Positions 8,767 to 14,963 of a DNA stretch of 17,413 nt are shown one piece after another. Numbering within the stretch: the first letter of the stretch is position 1; each line of letters starts with the position of its first letter. The stretch is from Psychrobacter sp. (lineage in GTDB: Bacteria; Pseudomonadota; Gammaproteobacteria; Pseudomonadales; Moraxellaceae), in contig JAHHUJ010000015.1 in NCBI GenBank assembly GCA_020024075.1, forward strand, positions 1 to 17,413, written 5' to 3'. The position numbers and the translations under genes were made by a program. A model generated the notes under the pieces. It worked only from the letters and a program-made list of their open reading frames with translations, was not told where the DNA came from and did not search any database.

Positions 8767-8839
8767 TTCGATAACAGCTTGCAATAAAAAAACCTCAATA
8801 AATATAAAGGGTCTCAATAAATAAAAAAGAACACAATAA

Positions 8840-8870
8840 AAAAGGTCCAACACAATGTGTCGGACCTTTT
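8840..8870. terminator. Bidirectional terminator between the convergent genes
   Basis: AAAAGGTCC (8840-8848) pairs with GGACCTTTT (8862-8870); inside, ACACA and TGTGT extend the symmetry across an A/C mismatch. T runs follow in both directions, six on the minus strand and four on the plus. It serves both the adenosyltransferase gene (+) and the lipoprotein gene (-). Confidence 0.85.
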
Positions 8871-8901
8871 GCAAGCGCTAATTAATATATTAAGAATCCA
8901 G

Positions 8902-8939
8902 AAGCTTTACTTACCTTAAGCTTTACTTACCTTAAGCTT
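8902..8939. repeat. 16-bp tandem repeat, 2.4 copies
   Basis: AAGCTTTACTTACCTT occurs at 8902-8917 and 8918-8933, followed by AAGCTT at 8934-8939. It sits 7 bp past the stop of the minus-strand lipoprotein gene, between it and the shared terminator. Confidence 0.9.
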
Positions 8940-8946
8940 CTTATCC

Positions 8947-9903
8947 TTAGTAAGTGCCTTCTTCTTCAATGATAACCATTTCAATACTGTCATCTTTAGG
9001 AGCGTTCAGTTTTTTTGGGGCTTCAACTGGCTTATTGGCGGTGTTATCTGCGCCCTCAGTTGTAGGCTCAGCTGGTTTGGCTACGGGCTTTTGTTGAGCT
9101 TCAGCCTGTGCTTCAGCGTTACGTGCAGGCTGGGCCTGATTCACAGGGGCATTTTGACTTTGCTTCTGCTCTGGCTCAGGACGAACACGAGGCTGCGTAG
9201 GTTGTCTTGGCTCAGCTGGTAAAGCTGGAGCAGGTCTTGGTTTTTTGGTATCCGGAGCCGCACGACGGGCATCAATAACAGCTTGATACTGAGACTTAGC
9301 AATAATATCTGACGCAGCCATTAAGATAGAGGGCTGGCCCACAACTCGAGCAATAGACTGACCGCCTTGCATACCCACCACATAGCTGAAGTTATCACTA
9401 ACCAACATATTATTGTTTAACACTATACCCTCTGAGCGTAATAACTCAGCCAAAGTACGATCTTCTACTTGAGTATATACTCGATTAGCACGGTTCACGT
9501 CCTGATTTGGCAAAGTTAAGCTTAGGCTAGCACTACAGGTAATCATACCTTGGGCATTAGCCTCTTGCATTACTTTTGGGTTTGCAACATCAATCAATAC
9601 CGAACCTACCGCATTATTGACATTGGTCAAACTGATACTTTCACCATTGCTTTCGGCATAGGCATTAAATAATCTCTGTGACTGCGATCCTAAAGTAGAC
9701 TGTACAGTTTGCGTCAACTGAGTTAAGGCAATTTGATCATCACATTGCACCACAGGATCATCCGTAACTACTTCAACTTTAGCCTCATCTGATTTATCAG
9801 TAGGCTCCTCTTTTTTGCTACAACCCACAACGGTTAATCCGCATAGTAACATCACCCCTACCAATCCTGCAGGACGAGAAACACGATCAAAACTTAACTT
9901 CAT
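8947..9903 (-). CDS. Putative lipoprotein with proline/glutamine-rich C-terminal region
   Basis: Family not recognised. The 318-residue product starts with a basic n-region (R7, R10), a hydrophobic stretch (12-26) and the lipobox VVGC with Cys28, so it should be cleaved and lipidated by signal peptidase II. Ser follows the Cys, so retention at the inner membrane by the Asp+2 rule is not indicated and an outer-membrane location is likely. A charged linker (29-50) leads to a probable folded domain (about 52-212) holding the only two other mature cysteines, C54 and C123, a possible disulfide. Residues 214-300 are rich in Pro, Ala, Gln, Lys and Glu, look disordered, and could span periplasm or bind peptidoglycan. 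The tail is acidic (SIEMVIIEEEGTY). AGAGG lies 5 nt before the ATG. Function unknown. Confidence 0.85.
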   Translation of the reverse strand: MKLSFDRVSRPAGLVGVMLLCGLTVVGCSKKEEPTDKSDEAKVEVVTDDPVVQCDDQIALTQLTQTVQSTLGSQSQRLFNAYAESNGESISLTNVNNAVGSVLIDVANPKVMQEANAQGMITCSASLSLTLPNQDVNRANRVYTQVEDRTLAELLRSEGIVLNNNMLVSDNFSYVVGMQGGQSIARVVGQPSILMAASDIIAKSQYQAVIDARRAAPDTKKPRPAPALPAEPRQPTQPRVRPEPEQKQSQNAPVNQAQPARNAEAQAEAQQKPVAKPAEPTTEGADNTANKPVEAPKKLNAPKDDSIEMVIIEEEGTY

Positions 9904-9974
9904 TATAACCTCTTATAAAACCCACTTTAGCTATCATACGGCAATCCATATCTTTAAAAAAAGCTGATAAGTAT

Positions 9975-9997
9975 AAAAAGAACCGATAGGTCTTTTT
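9975..9997 (-). terminator. Terminator-like hairpin upstream of the lipoprotein gene (attenuator or sRNA end)
   Basis: On the minus strand AAAAAGACC (9997-9989), loop of four, then GGTTCTTTTT (9984-9975): a 9-bp stem with one bulged T and a T-rich 3' arm. It lies about 72 nt before the lipoprotein ATG and about 35 nt after the start predicted from the promoter at 10038-10067. GC content is low, so efficiency is uncertain. Confidence 0.5.
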
Positions 9998-10037
9998 AAA
10001 AATATGTCCTAGACACGGCTAGCCATTTTTGTGACGT

Positions 10038-10067
10038 ATTATAGGCCAAAGCATAAATAGTTGTTAA
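10038..10067 (-). promoter_or_regulatory. Near-consensus sigma-70 promoter reading toward the lipoprotein gene
   Basis: On the minus strand TTAACA (10067-10062, 5/6 match) and TATAAT (10043-10038, 6/6) are spaced by 18 bp. The start would be near 10031, about 128 nt before the lipoprotein ATG. It is the best-matching promoter pair I found in the window. Confidence 0.6.
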
Positions 10068-10277
10068 TTCATATTAAAGTTATTGCATTTTAATGAAGTC
10101 TTATCACAATTTATATCTATACTTTGTAAAGCAGATTTATTTAACCCTATTAATCTTGTTTATTTTCTGCCATTATTTGGGTATACAACTGAATTGTTAT
10201 GCCCTATAAGCTCCTAATAAGCTTGCTGTTAGCCTTACTTCACTTTTAAAGACCTTGGCTCATCCAAAAGAGACTTT

Positions 10278-11183
10278 ATGACTTCGTTGACCTCTTTACT
10301 CACTACTCACAACTGCCACCTACTAGGCCATAGAGGCGCTCGTGGTGAACAATTAGAAAACAGCAAAGCCGGCTTTATCTATACCCAGCAGCTAAGTCAG
10401 CTTTCGGGCACTAATTGGCAAAAAAAGAAGCTGGCAGGTATAGAATTCGATGTGCAGTTAACTTTTGACGGTAAGTTAGTGGTATTTCATGACGATACAC
10501 TGCTTAGGCTATTTGGTCATCAAGCTAGAGTCGACCAATTAACCATTGACCAAATAAAGCGCATCAGTCGCTGTGCAAGCACCGATCAAAGCGAGTCCAT
10601 TCTACTGCTACAACAGATGCCGGAATATCTTAAAGATTATAGTCACATAGAACTGGAGATTAAAACTTGCGACCGCACCAATTACCAACAACTGATTCAA
10701 TCCTTGAAGCAGTGTTTGGTTAATCCACAGCTTCGTAACCTGCCTTTTACCTTAACCAGCTTCGATGTTCATTTGCTTGAGAAGCTACAAACAGATACTG
10801 TGCTAAGCCAATTTAGACGAGGGCTTTTGGTAGAACCTGCCTGTCCGCAGCTGAGCATTAAGCTTATGGCAAATCCAGCTTTCAATCACTCTGAAAACTC
10901 TATCCTCTCTAAGCATCCCATAGCCATAAATGATATTAAAAATGCGCCAATGAGCACTGGACAGCCTTTTGCCAATACCGTGTTAATTGCTTTGCGATTA
11001 GGCTGCTCCTCTATTGGGCTATTTTATCCTCTTTTTGATTCAAGCTTTATAACTCAATGTCGAAGATATAACCTTGCGACTACCGCTTGGACTGTTAATG
11101 ATATTAACTCTGCCAAACAGCTTGCCAAGCTTGGAGTTAACCACCTTATGACAGATTACCCTACTACCTTTTTATACAGCTAA
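10278..11183 (+). CDS. Glycerophosphodiester phosphodiesterase family protein
   Basis: GDPD enzymes hydrolyse glycerophosphodiesters released from phospholipids to glycerol 3-phosphate and an alcohol. The 301-residue protein shows the family's active-site set: HRGARGEQLENS with H18-R19 and E27, then IEFDV with metal-binding E56 and D58, FHDD with general acid/base H71, and the ELEIKT strand (125-130) with E127 and K129. The C-terminal TAWTVND...GVNHLMTDYP block is the usual closing barrel strand with the TDYP end. No signal peptide is visible, so it is probably cytoplasmic like UgpQ rather than periplasmic like GlpQ. The segment 185-230 is longer and less conserved than in E. coli UgpQ (about 247 aa). 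AAAGAGA precedes the ATG. The stop codon lies inside a 23-bp tandem duplication. Confidence 0.9.
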   Translation: MTSLTSLLTTHNCHLLGHRGARGEQLENSKAGFIYTQQLSQLSGTNWQKKKLAGIEFDVQLTFDGKLVVFHDDTLLRLFGHQARVDQLTIDQIKRISRCASTDQSESILLLQQMPEYLKDYSHIELEIKTCDRTNYQQLIQSLKQCLVNPQLRNLPFTLTSFDVHLLEKLQTDTVLSQFRRGLLVEPACPQLSIKLMANPAFNHSENSILSKHPIAINDIKNAPMSTGQPFANTVLIALRLGCSSIGLFYPLFDSSFITQCRRYNLATTAWTVNDINSAKQLAKLGVNHLMTDYPTTFLYS

Positions 11184-11218
11184 AATACCGCTTGTTATAC
11201 AACTAAAATACCGCTTGA
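11173..11218. repeat. 23-bp tandem duplication spanning the phosphodiesterase stop codon
   Basis: 11173-11195 (TATACAGCTAAAATACCGC and four more bases) is repeated at 11196-11218 with two differences, the G/A in the CAGC/CAAC position and the last base. The first copy includes the final codons and TAA stop (11181-11183) of the phosphodiesterase gene; the second is non-coding. Confidence 0.85.
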
Positions 11219-11264
11219 TAACCAATACAAACAAACCAATCTAATACCAATCCAATATAAGCGA

Positions 11265-11310
11265 AACAGTACAATAGCAAAATTTGTTTCCATCCTATTA
11301 ATTAACTGTT
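11265..11310. other. Nested imperfect inverted repeat upstream of the desaturase
   Basis: AACAGT (11265-11270) pairs with ACTGTT (11305-11310), and AATAG (11273-11277) with CTATT (11295-11299) inside it. No T run follows, so it is a weak terminator candidate for the phosphodiesterase gene; it may be chance in AT-rich DNA. Confidence 0.35.
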
Positions 11311-11366
11311 ATATAAAAGTAAAAAAGACCAAAAATCTAACTTTCTCAATCACAAACTTAGTGTAT

Positions 11367-11400
11367 AAGTGTTCACTTTAATGTTTATTTAAGGTATTCT
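11367..11400 (+). promoter_or_regulatory. Desaturase promoter with overlapping palindromic operator candidate
   Basis: TTCACT (11372-11377) and TATTCT (11395-11400), 17 bp apart, form a moderate sigma-70 promoter (4/6 each) starting near 11407. The perfect palindrome AAGTGTTCACTT (11367-11378) covers the -35, where a bound repressor would block polymerase. AAGGA at 11433-11437 is the ribosome site for the ATG at 11448. Confidence 0.45.
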
Positions 11401-11447
11401 ACCCATACCAACACTCCAATCTTATCTCAAGTAAGGATATCCTAGTA

Positions 11448-12920
11448 ATGCAAATAAGAGATGGAAGCCTTTTGTCTTCCTTGCGTACTGCCGGACGAAA
11501 ATCTGTTCATAGCGTCCACAAAGCCGTTCGCTCTAGCAAAAAAGTAGCGAGTAGACTGAGTCGCTTGCCATTAGTTCAACTAATTAATAAACAACTAAAC
11601 TCAGATAGCTCTATCGTCCCAGCTACTTCTATTAAGACTGTCAAAGATGATCGTCAAAAAACAACGGATTTATCTACTAATTCAGTTAATATCACTGTAA
11701 CAGAGGCATTGACTGTTGAAGAGGAACAACTGGCCAAAGAGCTTGCTTTTAAACGTTCGCCAATTAACTGGGTTCCAGCCGCTTTTCTCGTCGCCACACC
11801 GATTGCTGCAGTGCTAATTACCCCTTGGTATTTGGCCACACATAAAGTCAGCGCTCCAGTATGGATAACCTTTGCTGCTGTTGGGGTTTGGACTGGTCTT
11901 AGCATTACCGCTGGATATCATAGATTAATGTCACACCGGGCCTATAAAGCTCATCCTGCCGTACGTAACTTTTTTTTAGTAGGTGCCACACTTGCGGTGC
12001 AAGGCTCAGCATTTGATTGGTGCTCTGGACACAGAACTCACCATAGGCATGTAGATGACCCTATGGATGATCCTTATTCAGCCAAACGCGGCTTTTGGTT
12101 TAGCCATATTGGTTGGATGTTAAGAAACTATCCTAGTGGTCAGTTCGATTATAAAAATATTCCAGATCTTACCAAAGACAAAGTATTGCAAATTCAGCAC
12201 AAATATTATGGTGCTTGGGTGGTCGTTGCCAACGTAGGCCTGATAGGTGCTATCGGCTGGCTAATCGGTGATGTATGGGGTACTTTATTGCTCGCAGGCT
12301 TGGTACGTTTGGTTATCAACCATCACTTTACCTTCTTTATCAACTCGTTATGTCACATGATTGGCACCCGTCCTTATACCGATACCAATACTGCCAGAGA
12401 CAACTTCCTATTGGCAATTCCGACATGGGGTGAGGGCTATCACAACTACCATCATTTCTTCCAATACGATTATCGTAATGGGGTTAAATGGTGGCAATAT
12501 GACCCAACCAAATGGTTAATTGCAGCTTTAGCCAAAGTGGGATTAGCATCGGATCTGCGTACGGTAGATAACATGACCATCAAGCATGCTGAGGTTAATA
12601 TGATGTTTAAACGCGCTCAAAATAAGATCGCAACAATTAGCAATGAGCAAGGACTAATTACTGACAGTAATTTATCACGTAGCCTACAAAACTTTAGTGA
12701 CCGTGTTCATTTTGAATATCAGTTATTTAACGATACAGTTAAAGAATGGCAAGCTCTAAAAGCCAAAGCGATTCAACTTAAGAAAACTGAGTTTGCTGAG
12801 CGCTTACAAGAAGTGGATGAGGCGCTTAAAGATCAATACCACATGATTGAAAGGCGTATTCTAAAACACAATCACAATCTTAAGCAGGCTTTTAAAGACA
12901 TAAGCTTTAAAAAAGCTTAA
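11448..12920 (+). CDS. Membrane fatty acid (acyl-CoA, delta-9 type) desaturase
   Basis: Probably introduces a cis double bond into saturated acyl chains using a di-iron centre, O2 and electrons from a redox partner, adjusting membrane fluidity. The 490-residue protein carries the three histidine boxes of the stearoyl-CoA desaturase class: HRLMSH (158-163), HRTHH (195-199) and HNYHH (332-336), plus NHHFTFFINSLCH (291-303) with the extra His/Asn ligands of that class. Hydrophobic segments lie at about 108-130, 137-155, 171-185, 255-273 and 276-290. Two parts go beyond the usual core: a basic, Ser-rich N-terminus of about 100 residues and a charged helical C-terminus (about 380-490), possibly a coiled coil or partner-binding region. 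Double-bond position and substrate form (CoA or phospholipid) cannot be read from sequence. A strong terminator follows at 12972. Confidence 0.93.
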   Translation: MQIRDGSLLSSLRTAGRKSVHSVHKAVRSSKKVASRLSRLPLVQLINKQLNSDSSIVPATSIKTVKDDRQKTTDLSTNSVNITVTEALTVEEEQLAKELAFKRSPINWVPAAFLVATPIAAVLITPWYLATHKVSAPVWITFAAVGVWTGLSITAGYHRLMSHRAYKAHPAVRNFFLVGATLAVQGSAFDWCSGHRTHHRHVDDPMDDPYSAKRGFWFSHIGWMLRNYPSGQFDYKNIPDLTKDKVLQIQHKYYGAWVVVANVGLIGAIGWLIGDVWGTLLLAGLVRLVINHHFTFFINSLCHMIGTRPYTDTNTARDNFLLAIPTWGEGYHNYHHFFQYDYRNGVKWWQYDPTKWLIAALAKVGLASDLRTVDNMTIKHAEVNMMFKRAQNKIATISNEQGLITDSNLSRSLQNFSDRVHFEYQLFNDTVKEWQALKAKAIQLKKTEFAERLQEVDEALKDQYHMIERRILKHNHNLKQAFKDISFKKA

Positions 12921-12971
12921 GCCACAAGCGGTGAACCAAGACTCACAACTAATAGCAGCAAGCTTTCTCCA

Positions 12972-13001
12972 CCCCCTACCTCTGGTCAGGGGGATTTTTT
13001 T
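12972..13001 (+). terminator. Rho-independent terminator of the desaturase gene
   Basis: CCCCCT (12972-12977) pairs with AGGGGG (12988-12993), extended inward by ACC/GGT with one bulged C and a TCT loop. A run of seven T (12995-13001) follows on the plus strand. It is GC-rich and strong, 52 bp after the stop codon. Confidence 0.92.
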
Positions 13002-13128
13002 GCCCGTCTTAACAACATTCAAACCACAGTCGTTTATCCGACTATTTGATACAATCTATAACTCATAAAAGCCATGCAATACTTGAATGTGACTAATCAC
13101 ACTCTTTGAAATAAAAAAAGCTAAAATC

Positions 13129-14688
13129 ATGAATTATCAAAACAGTTACGCCACGTTAGATCCTCGACTTTACAACCGGCAACCCCCTACTGCACTAAGT
13201 AATCCAAGAGCCGGGCACTTCAACCCTTTAGTCGCTAAACGCCTAGGCTGGGACCAAGATCCGGATTTAATGCAAAATTGGGTTGAGATATTATCAGGTC
13301 AATATGTGCCTGAAGGATTTGAGCCTTTAGCCATGGCTTATGCTGGTCATCAGTTTGGACAATGGGCTGGACAATTGGGGGATGGTCGCGGGCTATTAAT
13401 GGCACAAGTCATTGATAATCAAGGTGAATTGACAGACCTACATCTAAAAGGAGCTGGCCTAACTCCCTACTCTAGAATGGGAGATGGCCGAGCGGTATTG
13501 CGTAGTACCATTCGCGAGTATCTCTGTGGTCATGCTATGTCTTGTCTGGGTATTCGCTCATCAAGCTCACTTGGTTTTGTCACCTCTGATACTCCAGTAA
13601 GGCGTGAAACGGTAGAGCAAGGTGCCGCCCTGATGCGAGTCGCAGATACTCACATTCGCTTAGGTCATGTCGAGTGGATTGCAAGCTTCGCTCCCGATTT
13701 ATTACCAAGCTTTACCCGCTACATGATAGAAACTTACTATCCTGAACTAACCACATCACAGACCCCTGTCGCTGACTTTATCACTGCCGTAGTGACCTCC
13801 ACCGCTACTATGATTGCAGATTGGCAATTGATTGGCTTTGCTCATGGGGTAATGAATACCGATAATTTATCGATTACTGGAACCACTTTAGATTATGGCC
13901 CATTTGGATTCTTAGAAAGATTTGACCCTGCTTGGATTAACAATCATTCAGATTATTCAGGCCGTTATGCCTATCAAAACCAGCCCGCCATTGGTCATTG
14001 GAACCTAAATGTGTGGATGATGCATTTCATGCAACTGTCTGGCAAAGCTTTGTTTAATGACAAAAAAGAAACCATTAGCCGCGAAGTTTTAGCCCAGTGT
14101 CTAGGCAAATATGAATCAAGCTTTATGGGTCACTATCAGCAAGGTATCTGCAAAAAACTAGGCTTACCTTGGGACAGTCTAGGCAATAATAATGCAACCC
14201 CTGAAACTGTAACTGCCGTAACTGAGATTATTAACGAGACGTTAAAGCTAGCCTTTGAGCTTCTGGAATTTATGGAATCCAATAAGCTGGATTACACCAA
14301 TACTTTTAGAGCCTTAGCGGCGATAATTGATAACGATAGCAACCCTTATGAAGCCGAGTTACTACAAGCCATAGACGCTGAATTGGACAATGAACAACAA
14401 GCAGTTTGGAGCTTATGGCAACAGCGCTACTTGACTCATATTGATAATATAAGTACCAACAAATCTAAGGTTATTGAGTGCCTCAAAGACACCAATCCCG
14501 TTTATGTGCTGCGTAATAGCATGGCGCAGCGTGCCATTACTAAAGCTGAGTCGGGTGACTTTGGTGAGGTGGATAGAGTGTTTCAACTATTGACCACGCC
14601 CTACAAGCAGCATAAACAAGCAATCTTGGAAGACACTACTACTCCAGACAAAGAGGCCAAACCTTTAATTATCAGCTGTTCATCATAA
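13129..14688 (+). CDS. selO: Protein adenylyltransferase SelO (YdiU family)
   Basis: SelO is a pseudokinase-fold enzyme that binds ATP in an inverted pose and transfers AMP to Ser, Thr or Tyr of target proteins, linked in E. coli to redox homeostasis. The 519-residue protein shows MAYAGHQFGQWAGQLGDGRG (69-88), LKGAGLTPYSRMGDGRA (106-122) with the ATP-binding Lys107, the RSTIREYL helix, HGVMNTDN (239-246) and metal-binding Asp255 in DYGPFGF. It ends SCSS: Cys517, third from the end, is where eukaryotic SELENOO has selenocysteine. It is about 40 residues longer than E. coli YdiU (478); the extra length seems to lie in the C-terminal half (about 320-510). No strong ribosome site precedes the ATG, though the N-terminus is typical. 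The codon for residue 517 is an ordinary Cys codon, not TGA. Confidence 0.95.
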   Translation: MNYQNSYATLDPRLYNRQPPTALSNPRAGHFNPLVAKRLGWDQDPDLMQNWVEILSGQYVPEGFEPLAMAYAGHQFGQWAGQLGDGRGLLMAQVIDNQGELTDLHLKGAGLTPYSRMGDGRAVLRSTIREYLCGHAMSCLGIRSSSSLGFVTSDTPVRRETVEQGAALMRVADTHIRLGHVEWIASFAPDLLPSFTRYMIETYYPELTTSQTPVADFITAVVTSTATMIADWQLIGFAHGVMNTDNLSITGTTLDYGPFGFLERFDPAWINNHSDYSGRYAYQNQPAIGHWNLNVWMMHFMQLSGKALFNDKKETISREVLAQCLGKYESSFMGHYQQGICKKLGLPWDSLGNNNATPETVTAVTEIINETLKLAFELLEFMESNKLDYTNTFRALAAIIDNDSNPYEAELLQAIDAELDNEQQAVWSLWQQRYLTHIDNISTNKSKVIECLKDTNPVYVLRNSMAQRAITKAESGDFGEVDRVFQLLTTPYKQHKQAILEDTTTPDKEAKPLIISCSS

Positions 14689-14720
14689 TTATTTTTGGCT
14701 TTGCTAAATATTTTTTATAC

Positions 14721-14772
14721 AAAAAAACCAGATTCACAGCCTGTAATACAAGCTATATGTGCTCCGAATCTG
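14721..14772 (-). terminator. Hairpin with T-tract on the minus strand, between selO and maeB
   Basis: CAGATTC (14729-14735) and GAATCTG (14766-14772) form a perfect 7-bp stem around a 30-nt segment with further short pairings (AGC/GCT, TGT/ACA). On the minus strand the stem is followed by GG and seven T (A run at 14721-14727). On the plus strand the hairpin is followed by TATAATCAC, not a T run. So it terminates mainly minus-strand transcripts, although both neighbours are plus-strand. Confidence 0.45.
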
Positions 14773-14846
14773 TATAATCACAGTATTACTGACGCGATAG
14801 ACAAATCTAAACATTGCACACGTCATTAATAACGTTAATAATATTA

Positions 14847-14871
14847 ACTAACTAAAGCCCCTAAAGTTAGT
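14847..14871. other. Inverted repeat upstream of maeB
   Basis: ACTAACT (14847-14853) and AGTTAGT (14865-14871) are a perfect 7-bp inverted repeat with an 11-nt spacer, about 95 bp before the maeB ATG. It could be an operator or an RNA hairpin. The rest of 14773-14951 is AT-rich; TATAAT at 14773-14778 and TAAAAT at 14897-14902 are possible -10 elements without good -35 partners. Confidence 0.4.
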
Positions 14872-14963
14872 GCTATAAAGTACTGACATATCAGGGTAAA
14901 ATACCACAAATTTGAGTCTCCCGTTTGCGGATTTCCTTTTTCTAAAGATAATTGGTCTTAAAC

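Larger units (their letters stand above)
9904..10277. other. 374-bp divergent intergenic region
   Basis: AT-rich DNA between the lipoprotein gene (-) and the phosphodiesterase gene (+). On the minus strand it holds a near-consensus promoter (10038-10067), a terminator-like hairpin (9975-9997) and a weaker TATGAT -10 candidate (9933-9938) nearer the lipoprotein start. The plus-strand half, 10070-10277, shows no convincing promoter pair; an AAAGAGA ribosome site precedes the ATG at 10278. No tRNA or credible ORF of more than a few codons is seen. Confidence 0.7.

Noticed and set aside
8665..8874. 69-codon hydrophobic minus-strand frame that could suggest a small membrane protein
   Set aside because: It starts with TTG next to the shared terminator hairpin, runs through the 8-bp tandem repeats and ends inside the adenosyltransferase gene on the opposite strand; no ribosome site.
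8735..8939. Two tandem repeat blocks that could suggest a CRISPR-like or integron-like array
   Set aside because: The units are 8 and 16 bp, have no spacers, and no cas or integrase gene is present.
10009..10026. Five-codon frame (MASRV) as a leader peptide for the lipoprotein
   Set aside because: No ribosome site; it starts only about 5 nt after the predicted transcript start and has no run of one amino acid codon. Too short to list as a gene; mentioned only within the attenuator finding.
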